From Luteococcus sp052116585 (GTDB taxonomy: Bacteria > Actinomycetota > Actinomycetes > Propionibacteriales > Propionibacteriaceae): a stretch of DNA of 64,000 bases. The translations under genes were made by a program, and so were the position numbers. The notes below the pieces were generated by a model that worked only from the letters and a program-made list of their open reading frames with translations, was not told the origin of the DNA and made no database searches. Shown here in pieces: positions 16,112-25,213 of the stretch. Within the stretch, counting starts at the first letter, position 1, and each line of letters opens with the position of its first letter. The stretch spans positions 6,873-70,872 of the forward strand of contig NZ_JBQKKT010000016.1 in NCBI RefSeq assembly GCF_052116585.1, written 5' to 3'.

Positions 16112-18344
16112 GTGCCCCGACCACACCGCCTCACTTCGGCGCGCGACGAGACGCGCCGGGCCGTGCGCGTCCTCGGCCTTGCCGTCTTCGTGATGACGAC
16201 GCTCGGCACCACCATGCCGATGGCTGTGGACCTGGTCCGTACCCACCCGGCGACGATTCCCGGTCTCGTCACCCTCTGCGGTGCCCAGCTCGCCTGCGCC
16301 ACGCTGCTCAGCCTGCGTCGGTGCCGCCCTTCTCTGGTCTGGCTGCTGCTGGTGGCCAGCGCGGCAGGTCTGGCCTGGATGCTGCTCACCAGGGCGGGCG
16401 CCGACGCCACCCTGTGGGGGGTCGGATACTGGGGCGTCCCGCTGCTGGCCCTGGCCATGGCCAATCTTGATCGCCGCGGGTACTTCACCTTCGCCCTCGC
16501 GATGTGCACCGCCTTCTGCGGACTGCTCCTGCTGCTCTCCTGGGAACCGTCCTGGTTGTTCGCCGTGGACCTGGTGTGGACGGCACAACCCATCCTGGAA
16601 TCCTTGCTCTTCGGCGACGCGCTACTCCTGATCGCCGCCTCCCGTGACCGCACCCTGCGCGCCCAGCGCCGGGCTCGCACAGCAAAGGATCGGGTGGAGC
16701 TCGAGGATGCCCGGCGCCGTGAGGCCGCCCGCCTGTTGCACGACCACGTCCTGCACTCGCTGCACGGGTTGGCCCGGATCTGGCCGGAGGCAGACCGGGT
16801 GCACGTAGTGGATGATGCCCGGACCGCGTGCCGCGCCATGTCCGAACACACCTCAGCCCACTCCCCGATCCAGCTGGCCGACCACCTGGCGGATCTGGAC
16901 CTGCCCCGGACCTCCGTCGCGGGGGCCGGGCAGCCAGTGCCCCCCCGGTGTGGCCAATGTCCTGGGCAGGGTGGTCCAGGACATCTGCTCCTCCATCGTG
17001 GAACGCACCCCCCTGGCCAGCCCCGGAGTCTGCCTGGAGCAGGAGGGCGGCAGCATCCGCCTCACCATCCGGCCGGGACTGCCCGGGAAGGAGAAGCCAG
17101 CAGCGCGGGCAGTGACCGTGCCGGAAGAGCTGCACCGCGAGCTGTTGGCCAGCGGCGCGGCAGTCCAGTCCGGCCACGACGATTCCGGACCCATCACGAT
17201 GCTGATCTGGCCGCGCCAGGAGGTCAGCGTTCTGGCGCGTGCCTGGCACATCACGCCGAGCGCCCAGACCCGTCAGGCCCTGGTCAACACGGTCTGGCCC
17301 GGGCTCCTGACCGCCACCGGAACCGCCCTGCTGGCCGGCCCGCACATGCCCGCACCGCAGCTGCTGATACCCATGGCACTGGTGCTGCTGGCGGCGGGGG
17401 CCGCATGTGCCCTCCGGCTGGTGCACCAGCCGCTGCAACAGCCGGTGGCAGTTGCGCTGGTGCTCGCCTCGATGGCGGCGTGGCTGGTCAACGTCGCCGT
17501 GGTACCCACCGAGATCACGACGACATACATGTTGTGGTTGGCCTGGGTGGCCTCGCCGATCATCCATCTGGTGGCCCTGGCCTCCCCGCTGCGGATCAGC
17601 GCGTGGCTGGCTGGTGGATGGGCCCTGCTGCAGACCGCTGGCCTGTTGTGGCTGGCCCCCGACATCGAGCACTTTGCCCCTTTGGTCAGCATCGTGACCA
17701 CGGGCGCGGGGGAGGTGGCCATCACCGTGCTGGTGCTCCTGGTGGCGCGCAGTCAGGCGGTGCGCGAGGTGGAGGCGGCCGAGCTGGCGCTGCAACTGGC
17801 GGACCGCACGGCGGCGCTGCAGCACGCCTACCAGCTAGACCATCTGTGGTCCAAGCGGGTGACCGACGAAGCGCTGCCGCTGCTGCGCGAGGTGGCCGAG
17901 GGACGCATCGATCCGGATGACGAGAATATCCGCATCGCTGCCCGGACGATGGAGGTCTCCCTGCGCGACGAACTCGTGCTGGGGCCCGAACACGAACCCC
18001 TGCTCGACCTGATGGCCGGCGCGCGCCGCCGCGGCTGGCAGCTGGATTCCACCCTGGACCGGGATGATCCCGCGGCCTCCCTGACCCTGGCCCACCTGCT
18101 CGTCGGCATCCTGGGAGATCCGCACGTGCACGGCCAACCCGTCACGCTGAGCGCGACGGGCAAGGGGGCGTGCCTGGTGATCCTGGGCCCAACCAGCCCC
18201 GACCAGCGATCGCAGTGGACGAGCCAGATGGACCGGCTGGGCGGCACCCTTCAGGCTGACGACGACTTCGTGCGGCTGCAACTCAATCCGGCAGCGGGTC
18301 CGGCGTGGCCCCGGCCTCGGGTCGGGTCAGTCGTTCCAGTGTGA
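16112..18344 (+). pseudogene. HK4: two-module sensor, frameshifted at a C7 tract, kinase core lost
   Basis: GTG start at 16112 behind AGAAGG. The first frame carries the TM block with VGYWGVP and His box RLLHDHVLHSLHGLA (His210), then breaks at seven Cs (16940-16946). Removing one C restores QPVPPGVANVLGRVV and the rest of the family protein (about 743 aa): second TM block, WSKRVTDEALPLL, RDELVLGP and DFVRLQL. Even when restored, the N box and DxGxG motifs are absent, so like HK3 it would be a pseudokinase. After the usual family end the frame runs on to 18344, overlapping the convergent dehydrogenase gene by 62 bases. The frameshift may be a sequencing error, a phase-variable tract or decay. 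Confidence 0.8.
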
Positions 18345-21231
18345 TCACCAGCGATTCGAAGGGCTTGCCCGTCGCCTGCCGCAGTCCCATCTCACAGGTT
18401 CGGTTGGCGGACGCGTAGACCTCGGAATCCCCCAGGTCCTGCCTTTCCTGCCGGGTTGCTGACTCGACGAGTTCTGGGTGCAGCAGGCCCCGGTCTCCCG
18501 CGGTGCCGCAGCAGGCGGAGGCCATGGGAATGTGGACGCGCTCCGCGAGCGCGCCAGCCAGCCGGGCGAGGTCGTCCGTGATGCCCAGATGTGCCGCCGA
18601 GCAGCCGGGGTGCACAGTGATCTGCCCCACTGTGCTCTGGACCTGGAGGTCGGGCAGCAGTTCACTGGCCCAGACCGTCGCATCCAGCACCCGGACCCGG
18701 GCGAAACGTTCGGCCAGTTCCCCCGTGAGATGTCTGGGGATCTCCTGGACCACCGCGTGGGTGCAGGAGGTGGCGTCGACCACCACGGGGAGACGACCCT
18801 CATCGCTCCAGCGCAACAGGGCCTCGGCCAGCGCCTGCTGGCGCCGGTCCCTCCCCTTGGTGAAGCCCTTGCTGCCCCAGGGCGTCCCGCAGCACTCCCC
18901 CTGCACGTCACCGGGGATCCAAACCGGCCGCCCGGCCCGCGCCGAGACCTCGACCAGGGCGTCGGCCAGCCCCAGGGGCTCGTCGACGCCCGGGTCCCGG
19001 CCGAAGATCCGGTTGACGCAGGCGGGGAAGTAGACCGCGGCGGCCTGGTCCGGCGCCGTCACGGGCAGTGCGCGCGCCGCACGCGGCATCGGACCGGGCA
19101 CCGTGGGCAGCAGGTCCTTGCTCACCGCCCTCCTGGCCACACCGGTCAGGGCCTGCAGCGGCGCGGTGCCCACACGCTGTTGCACCCCGTCCGCGACGAC
19201 GACCGCCGCTCGGGCCACGCGCTGCGCCGGTGACCAGTGCTCACCCACGGCGGTGGCGATTCGCTGCGCGGAGGCGCTCTTCTGCTGGGCGCGCAGTTGC
19301 TTCATCACGGCGCCCGTGTCGATGCCATAGGGGCAGGCCTCGGCGCACGAGGAGTCCACGGCGCAGGTGTCGATGGCCTCGTACTGGTACTCCTCCAGCA
19401 GGGTGGTGACCAAGGGGGACCGCTCCTCCTGGCGTGCCATCTCCCGCCACAACGCGATCCGTTGACGGGGCGTGGTGGTCACATTGCGGCTGGGACAGAC
19501 CGGTTCACAGAAGCCGCACTCCACGCATCCGTCGAGCAGCGGGTGGGCCACCGGATCGTGCTTGAAGGACAACAGGTGCACCTGCTCGGTCTGGCTGAGC
19601 AGAACGTCCTTGCCCAGCACCTGGCGGGGGTCGGCCAGACGACGCAGACGCCACATCATCTCGGTGATCCGGGGCCCCCATTCCCGTTCCACGAAGGGGG
19701 CCATGTTGATGCCGGTGCCGTGTTCGGCCTTGAGCGATCCGCCGTACACGTCCACCACGAGGTGCACGAAATCCTCCATGAAGGCCGCATACCGTTCGCG
19801 TCCCTCGTCGGTGTCCAGGTGTGCGGCGAGCGTGAAGTGCATGTTGCCGTAGGCGGCATGGCCCACCACCTGGTCGCTGAAGCCGTGTTGGCGCAGCAGC
19901 GCCGCGAGGTCGAGCACGGCGGGACCCAGGTTCTCGATGGGGAAGCCGACGTCCTCGTTGACGTTGACGGCACCTGCGGGCTTGTTGAGGGCGAGATCGG
20001 TGGACAACCCACTGCGGATCTTCCAGCTCATCCGCTGAAAGGCGGCACTGGTCTCCATCTGAACCGGCAGCAGCGGACCATGGGCAGCGGCGAGTTTCCG
20101 GGTGGCCGCCTCCAGCCGGTCCAACTCCTCTGAATCAGCGGCGCCGAACTCCACGAGCAGCGAGACCGCATTCGGGGGCAGATCGGCCCATGCCTGTGGG
20201 GCCTCGGGCATTCTGGCCGCCGCCGTGACCAGACTGGTGGACATCATCATCTCCACGGCCTCCGGCCCGAGCTCGCGCACCTGGGCGACGAAGTCCACGG
20301 CCGTGGCCGTGTCGGGCAGGTGCACCCAGCAGATGCCGGAGACGGCGGGCAGCGGCAAGGTGTCGAGCACCACCTCCGCGATGAAGGCCAGGGTGCCCTC
20401 AGAGCCCACCAGCAGGCGCTTGAAGATCTCCAGGGGCGTGGTGCCGTCCAGGAAGGCGCGCATGGTGTAGCCCGTGGTGTTGCGGATCGAGTACTTGCGT
20501 CGCAGGAGTTGCACCAGCTCCGGTTCAGCCAGGATCTCCTCCCGGATCGCCATCAGTCCTGCGGCCAGCGCGGGCTCCGCAGTGCGGAAGCGCTCCTCCG
20601 CACCCGGCTCCTGGGTGTTCACCAGCGTCCCGGAGGCCGTCACGAAGGTCACCTCCCGCAGGGTGGCGTAGGCGCTGCGCTCCAGTCGACACCTCATGCC
20701 GGCGGCATTGTTGGCCACGACGCCACCGATGCACGCGGCGCGGGCACTGGCCGGATCGGGACCCAGCCGCCGCCCGTGCCGGGCCAGAACCGTGTTGGCG
20801 TGCTCCAGCACCGTGCCGGGGCGGACCCGCAGCTGCTCACCGTCGTTCTCCACCTGCATCCCGCTCCAGTGCTGGCGCACGTCGATCAGCACTCCGTCGC
20901 ACTGGGACTGGCCGGACAGGCTCGTACCCCCGGCGCGGAAGGTGGCATTGAGTCCGCGGTCCGCGCAGTGGCGCAGGACCGCCGCCACCTGCTCGGCTGT
21001 GCGCGGTGCCACCACGGCCCGCGGAGTCCGACGATAGGGGCTGGCGTCCGAGGCATACCTGACCAGGTCGGTGGCCCGGTCCAGCACGCACTCCTGCCCC
21101 ACCAGGGCGACGAGTTCGGCTCGGAGCGTCGGATCGATGCCGCGGGCGAGGGCGGGATCCATCCGATCGGCTTGCCCCAGGGGCGTCGGGGCGGTCAGCC
21201 GACCCGGATCATTCTCGAACAGTGCGCGCAC
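18283..21231 (-). CDS. FAD-linked and Fe-S dehydrogenase (Dld/D-2-hydroxyglutarate type)
   Basis: A 982-aa fusion starting at GTG 21231 (GGAGG upstream). Residues 30-500: FAD-binding PCMH and FAD-oxidase C domains, with the flavin loop FRAGGTSLSGQ and GHAAYGNMHFTL. Residues 560-640: two ferredoxin-like clusters, CVECGFCEPVCPS and CAVDSSCAEACPYG. The C-terminal third has CCG-type cysteine blocks (PACVNR, GECCGTPWG, HPGCSAAHLG, ACCGTAGD). This layout fits membrane-associated oxidation of D-lactate or D-2-hydroxyglutarate with electron transfer to quinone. Length is normal for the single-chain type. It is monocistronic; the 3' end overlaps HK4 by 62 bases. Confidence 0.85.
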   Translation of the reverse strand: MRALFENDPGRLTAPTPLGQADRMDPALARGIDPTLRAELVALVGQECVLDRATDLVRYASDASPYRRTPRAVVAPRTAEQVAAVLRHCADRGLNATFRAGGTSLSGQSQCDGVLIDVRQHWSGMQVENDGEQLRVRPGTVLEHANTVLARHGRRLGPDPASARAACIGGVVANNAAGMRCRLERSAYATLREVTFVTASGTLVNTQEPGAEERFRTAEPALAAGLMAIREEILAEPELVQLLRRKYSIRNTTGYTMRAFLDGTTPLEIFKRLLVGSEGTLAFIAEVVLDTLPLPAVSGICWVHLPDTATAVDFVAQVRELGPEAVEMMMSTSLVTAAARMPEAPQAWADLPPNAVSLLVEFGAADSEELDRLEAATRKLAAAHGPLLPVQMETSAAFQRMSWKIRSGLSTDLALNKPAGAVNVNEDVGFPIENLGPAVLDLAALLRQHGFSDQVVGHAAYGNMHFTLAAHLDTDEGRERYAAFMEDFVHLVVDVYGGSLKAEHGTGINMAPFVEREWGPRITEMMWRLRRLADPRQVLGKDVLLSQTEQVHLLSFKHDPVAHPLLDGCVECGFCEPVCPSRNVTTTPRQRIALWREMARQEERSPLVTTLLEEYQYEAIDTCAVDSSCAEACPYGIDTGAVMKQLRAQQKSASAQRIATAVGEHWSPAQRVARAAVVVADGVQQRVGTAPLQALTGVARRAVSKDLLPTVPGPMPRAARALPVTAPDQAAAVYFPACVNRIFGRDPGVDEPLGLADALVEVSARAGRPVWIPGDVQGECCGTPWGSKGFTKGRDRRQQALAEALLRWSDEGRLPVVVDATSCTHAVVQEIPRHLTGELAERFARVRVLDATVWASELLPDLQVQSTVGQITVHPGCSAAHLGITDDLARLAGALAERVHIPMASACCGTAGDRGLLHPELVESATRQERQDLGDSEVYASANRTCEMGLRQATGKPFESLVITLERLTRPEAGATPDPLPD

Positions 21232-21362
21232 GAACCCTCCTCATCATCGAACGATCCCAGTCAACACCCCCGCACCGACAGTTCTGCCCCTGACCGATCC
21301 ACGACCACGCTCCGAACCTCTGATGATCTCCGGAATCCCTTGCCCAGAAAGAGATTGATCAT

Positions 21363-21391
21363 TTGACCAAGGGTTATGGTGGTCGCAATAG
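21363..21391 (+). promoter_or_regulatory. Possible promoter of the NERD-helicase gene
   Basis: TTGACC (21363-21368) and CAATAG (21386-21391) are 17 bases apart in a locally A/T-rich part of the divergent gap, 40 bases before the start codon. The -35 is good and the -10 is weak. Confidence 0.3.
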
Positions 21392-21430
21392 AAAGCGGTT
21401 CGGGGCCGCCTGACCCAGGAGACACCACGC

Positions 21431-23098
21431 ATGACGGCCCGTACCGCCACCACGCCCGCGCAGTTCACGAATCCCTCGGAGCGCGAGGTCCACGACCGCG
21501 TCGTGCGCCAGATGGAGGATGACTGCCTGGTGCTGGCCAACTTCCGCGTGAGCGACGAGACCAAGGACCACGAGGCAGACCTGGTGGTCCTCATGCCCCA
21601 ATCGGGGATCGTCGTCGTGGAGGTCAAGGGCAGCCATGTCTGGCACGACGGGCACAACTGGCGCATTCGACGCAATGAGTGCGACCAGGTGGTGCACCCC
21701 GTCAGCCAGGCACGCGACGCTGTCTACGCCCTGCGGCACTACGTCGAATCCGATCCCCGCTGGGGCAGCCGACGCCGGATCCGGTGGGGCCACCATGTGG
21801 TCCTGGCCCGCACACCACTGGACGAGGACTTCGCCACCCCCGACTGCCCCGCCTGGCAGGTGACCGGCGCCAACCAGCTCGACGAGCTGGGCGACCGCAT
21901 CTGGGACACCACCTGGCGGCATCGCAATGACGCCGTCGCGCCAAGCCAGGACGACATCGACCTCGTCGAGGAGATCTTGATGGGGCGCGCCCTCCCCCAC
22001 CGCGATGCCGGCTTGCTCGCCGCCGACCGCGAGGAGGTGGCTCGTCGACTCACCATGGAACAGACCCAACTGCTGCGCGCCACTCGCCTGCTGAACCGGG
22101 TGGAGATCCGCGGCGGCGCCGGTTCGGGCAAGACGCAATTGGCCATCCAGCAGGCCAAGGACCTGGCCACCGGGCGGATCAGCGGTCAGCGCCAGCGCGT
22201 CGCGGTGCTGTGCTACTCCTACGGCTTGGCCAGTCTGCTGACCCGCGAGCTCTGTCAGGGGTCGCGGGCCAAGCAGCCGGCCTTCGTGGGCACCTTCGAG
22301 CAGCTCGGCCGCGCGTGGGGCATCGAGATGGCCGGCCGCGATGACTCCGACTTCTGGGAACACGAACTCCCACGCCTGATGGCCGAGCGTGCCCGCGAAC
22401 TACCCACCGAGCAGCGCTTCGACGCGATCATCGTCGACGAGGCCCAGGACTTCGCCGATGACTGGTGGACCCCGCTGCTCACCGCCCTGCGCGACGAGGA
22501 GGCCGGCGGCATCTTCGTCTACGCCGACGAACGCCAACGAGTCTTCCCCCGCTTCGGACGCCCCCCGGTGCCACTCGTCCCCCTGGTCCTGGACCACAAC
22601 CTGCGCAATACCCGGCAGATCGCGGAAACCTTCGCCCCACTGGCCCCGCCGATGCAGTTGCGCGGCGAGGCGGGGCCCGAGGTCAGTTTCGTCGCCTGCG
22701 ACCCTGAGGATGCCATCAGCACGGCCGACGAGCAGGTGGACGCACTCTTCGACGAGGGCTGGCACGAGAGCGACATCGCACTGCTCACCCTGGGCCGCCG
22801 CCACCCCGTCCAGGTGGAACGTCAGGCGGCAGTGGGCTATGACGCCTACTGGGACGAATTCTGGGCGGGCGAGGACGTCTTCTACTCCCACGTGCTCGCC
22901 TTCAAGGGCCTGGAGCGACGCGCCGTGGTGCTCTGCGTCAACGAGACCGCAGACCGCGACCGCGCCGCGGAGAAGCTCTACGTCGGGCTCTCCCGCGCCA
23001 CCGACCGCCTCATCGTCGTGGGCGATCCGGACCAGGTCCGGGCCATCGGCGGCAAGGCCGTTGCCCGCAAACTGGGCCTGCGACCGCACGATTCCTGA
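21431..23098 (+). CDS. NERD-domain superfamily I (UvrD-like) helicase
   Basis: A 555-aa protein from ATG 21431, CAGGAGA upstream. Residues 15-130 form a NERD nuclease-related domain with the acidic/lysine core HEADLVVL and VVEVKGSH. The helicase part has Walker A GGAGSGKTQ (228-236), Walker B IIVDEAQDF (about 334-342), a motif III-like FVYADERQR, and C-terminal FKGLERRAVVL plus YVGLSRATDRLIVVGD (motifs V/VI). NERD-helicases are thought to process DNA; some occur in defence islands. No partner toxin or nuclease gene is adjacent, so repair and defence are both open. It is monocistronic, divergent from the dehydrogenase. Confidence 0.88.
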   Translation: MTARTATTPAQFTNPSEREVHDRVVRQMEDDCLVLANFRVSDETKDHEADLVVLMPQSGIVVVEVKGSHVWHDGHNWRIRRNECDQVVHPVSQARDAVYALRHYVESDPRWGSRRRIRWGHHVVLARTPLDEDFATPDCPAWQVTGANQLDELGDRIWDTTWRHRNDAVAPSQDDIDLVEEILMGRALPHRDAGLLAADREEVARRLTMEQTQLLRATRLLNRVEIRGGAGSGKTQLAIQQAKDLATGRISGQRQRVAVLCYSYGLASLLTRELCQGSRAKQPAFVGTFEQLGRAWGIEMAGRDDSDFWEHELPRLMAERARELPTEQRFDAIIVDEAQDFADDWWTPLLTALRDEEAGGIFVYADERQRVFPRFGRPPVPLVPLVLDHNLRNTRQIAETFAPLAPPMQLRGEAGPEVSFVACDPEDAISTADEQVDALFDEGWHESDIALLTLGRRHPVQVERQAAVGYDAYWDEFWAGEDVFYSHVLAFKGLERRAVVLCVNETADRDRAAEKLYVGLSRATDRLIVVGDPDQVRAIGGKAVARKLGLRPHDS

Positions 23099-23164
23099 GC
23101 GGCAGCTGTCGAAGCACCGCGCAAGGCGCGTGACGGCTGGGGGAATGTTTCGCCAGGGGGTAGC

Positions 23165-23174
23165 GTTGTACAAC
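23165..23174. promoter_or_regulatory. Perfect palindrome in a 295-base gene-free gap
   Basis: GTTGTACAAC is a 10-bp perfect palindrome, 67 bases past the helicase stop and about 220 bases before the 60-aa gene. It could be an operator or part of the promoter of the small gene. Nothing else in 23099-23393 stands out. Confidence 0.3.
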
Positions 23175-23393
23175 TGGTCGCACCAACGCGACCTGACCAC
23201 GCCGCCCCACGGCGATGCGAGGTCATGCGAACGGACAGCCCGAGGTGGAAACCGGGCAGTCCCGACACGGCACCCACCGAGACGGTGCCACCCATACCTT
23301 GGGGACAGTCGCGAACCGGGCCCCTCCGGACATCCGCGCATCCCCGCGTCAAAGAACCCGTCCATGCTGCGACGGGTTGCAGGAGGAAGAACC

Positions 23394-23576
23394 ATGAAGA
23401 CAGTTACCAACCCCGACGAACTGCGCCACACCGCCGCCACCCAGTGGCCGACGATCCGCGCCTACTACCGCGACGACAACCAGGCCCTGGGCCTGATCGC
23501 GGACTTCATCCAGCACCCGGAAAGCCCGGCGACCTTCCTGAAGGCCGCCATGATCAACGCTGCGCTGGAGGGCTGA
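23394..23576 (+). CDS. 60-aa small protein, family not recognised
   Basis: ATG 23394 follows a near-perfect AGGAGGAAGAACC, one of the best ribosome sites in the window, so this short frame is very likely translated. The product begins MKTVTNPDELRHTAA and contains AYYRDDNQALGLIADFI and PATFLKAAMINAALEG: two predicted amphipathic helices, no signal peptide, no cysteines. It is followed after 35 bases by an exceptionally long hairpin. I do not recognise the family; the strong translation signal suggests an abundant small protein. Confidence 0.7.
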   Translation: MKTVTNPDELRHTAATQWPTIRAYYRDDNQALGLIADFIQHPESPATFLKAAMINAALEG

Positions 23577-23611
23577 GCCCGTCGCGGCCCCACCGGCCAT
23601 CACGGGCACCC

Positions 23612-23670
23612 CAAGGGCATGCAGCAGGGGGCGGACCACAGTGCGGTCCGTCCCCTGCTGCATGCCCTTG
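23612..23670 (+). terminator. 26-bp-arm hairpin downstream of the small gene
   Basis: Arms 23612-23637 and 23645-23670 are complementary over 26 bp with one mismatch (G opposite T region at the GGGGG/TCCCC join) and a 7-nt loop ACAGTGC. It starts CAAGGGCATGCAGC. No U run follows. It probably terminates or stabilises the transcript of the 60-aa gene; the arm length is far beyond a normal terminator. Confidence 0.75.
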
Positions 23671-23730
23671 TGGAAGCGCGTGACTTGGATCACACTTAGC
23701 CTGACTCCAGCCACGACACGAGGACGATGC

Positions 23731-24702
23731 ATGCCCGGAACCCAGCGCCACTCCACCCTTCGATTCCTTGCCGCCCCGATGGAGGGCAATGAGAAGGGCC
23801 ACGTCGAGGGCGGCACCGTGCTGGCCTGGATCGACAAGGCTGGTTATGCCGAAGCCGTCGCGTGGAGCGGCCGCTACTGCGTCACCGCCTATGTGGGCAA
23901 CATCCGCTTCAAGCGCCCCGTGCACGTGGGCGAGCTGGTGGAGGTGCAGGCCCGCATCGTGCACACCGGGCGCAGCTCCATGCACATCGTCTGCACCGTG
24001 AGCTCGGGCAACCCTCGCACGGGTGAGCTGGACATCACCTGCCAGTGCCTGATGATCTTCGTCGCCACCGATGGCAACGGGAAGTCCGTCGAGGTCCCCA
24101 CCTTCGAGCCCGAGGACGACTGGGAGCGCGAACAGCAGCAGATCGCCATCCGACGCATCGACGGCCGCAAGGCCATCGAGGAGGACATGGCCAAGCAGGT
24201 CTACACGGACCAGACCGAGGCACTGCAGCGCACCCTGCGATTCCTGGCCAAGCCGCAGGACGTCAACTGGGGCGGCAAGGTGCACGGCGGCATCGTGATG
24301 GAGTGGATCGACGAGGCAGCCAACCTGGTGGCCGAGACCTGGCACCAGGGCCCCGCGATCACCGTCTTCGCCGGTGGCGTGCGCTTCTACCGCCCCATCC
24401 ACATCGGCCACCTGGTGGAGGTGGAGGCCCGGCTGATCCACACCGGCCACAGTTCCATGCATGTCAGCGTCCACGTCCGTTCCGGCGACCCCAAGGAGGG
24501 TGAGCTGCAGCTCACCACGCACTGCCTGATGGTGCTGGTTGCCCTGGACCACACCGGCATGCACAAGAAGCACGTCCGCTCCTGGAATCCCACCCTGCTG
24601 GAGGACCTGGCCCTGCAGGAGCACGCGAAGCGTCTGATCGACATCCGCGAGGGACTGGCCCGCACCGCTCCGCCCCAGGTGCCGCACTGGCGCAACGAGT
24701 GA
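23731..24702 (+). CDS. Double-hotdog acyl-CoA thioesterase
   Basis: A 323-aa protein from ATG 23731 (AGGAC upstream). Two hotdog domains are visible as an internal repeat: STLRFLAAPMEGN, GGTVLAWIDKAG, IRFKRPVHVGELVEV, IVHTGRSSMHI in the first half and TLRFLAKPQDVN, GGIVMEWIDEAA, VRFYRPIHIGHLVEV, LIHTGHSSMHV in the second. This matches the YciA/acyl-CoA hydrolase group, which cleaves fatty acyl-CoA to free acid and CoA in the cytoplasm. Single gene; chain-length preference cannot be read. Confidence 0.85.
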   Translation: MPGTQRHSTLRFLAAPMEGNEKGHVEGGTVLAWIDKAGYAEAVAWSGRYCVTAYVGNIRFKRPVHVGELVEVQARIVHTGRSSMHIVCTVSSGNPRTGELDITCQCLMIFVATDGNGKSVEVPTFEPEDDWEREQQQIAIRRIDGRKAIEEDMAKQVYTDQTEALQRTLRFLAKPQDVNWGGKVHGGIVMEWIDEAANLVAETWHQGPAITVFAGGVRFYRPIHIGHLVEVEARLIHTGHSSMHVSVHVRSGDPKEGELQLTTHCLMVLVALDHTGMHKKHVRSWNPTLLEDLALQEHAKRLIDIREGLARTAPPQVPHWRNE

Positions 24703-24788
24703 GGCCTTGACCGGCGTGCCGGGGCGGGATTGACTGGCTGCACCCGCCGGTCCCGCCCGGGGATCTGCTTCGCACCGGAGTCGTCGTC

Positions 24789-25169
24789 ATGCCCTTCGAG
24801 ATCACCCGTCGTGGAGCCCTGCAGCTGGGCTGTCTGTCCGTCGCGGCCGTCGCCGCCAGCGGATGCGGCCAGTCCGGCCCTGAGGTGAGCATTCCCGTCA
24901 GTCAGGTGCCCGTGGGCGGCGGTGTGATCCTGCCTGACGCCAACTTCGTCGTCACCCAGCCCGAGGCCGGCACCTTCAAGGCCTTCGACAAGAAGTGCAC
25001 CCACGCCGGGTGCGTCGTCAGCCAGCTCGACGAGCGGGGCATCGTCTGCGTCTGTCACAACTCGATCTTCTCCGCCTCTGACGGCAGCGTGCAGTCAGGC
25101 CCGGCCGAGCAGCCGCTGGGCCGGGCGAAGGTCAAGGTCGACGGGGACCAGCTGCACATCTCGGCCTGA
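24789..25169 (+). CDS. Rieske [2Fe-2S] lipoprotein
   Basis: A 126-aa exported protein from ATG 24789. The N-terminus has a twin-arginine motif TRRGALQLG, a hydrophobic stretch and lipobox ASGC, so it is probably Tat-exported and lipid-anchored. The cluster ligands are CTHAGC and CVCHNSIF: C-x-H and C-x2-H as in Rieske proteins, though the usual second motif CPCHGS is changed to CVCHNS. It is a soluble Rieske domain without the bc1 membrane anchor, and likely transfers electrons outside the membrane. Partner unknown. Confidence 0.85.
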   Translation: MPFEITRRGALQLGCLSVAAVAASGCGQSGPEVSIPVSQVPVGGGVILPDANFVVTQPEAGTFKAFDKKCTHAGCVVSQLDERGIVCVCHNSIFSASDGSVQSGPAEQPLGRAKVKVDGDQLHISA

Positions 25170-25213
25170 GAGACGATCCGGGCAATTCATCACGTCCCCG
25201 CGATGATGGCCCG

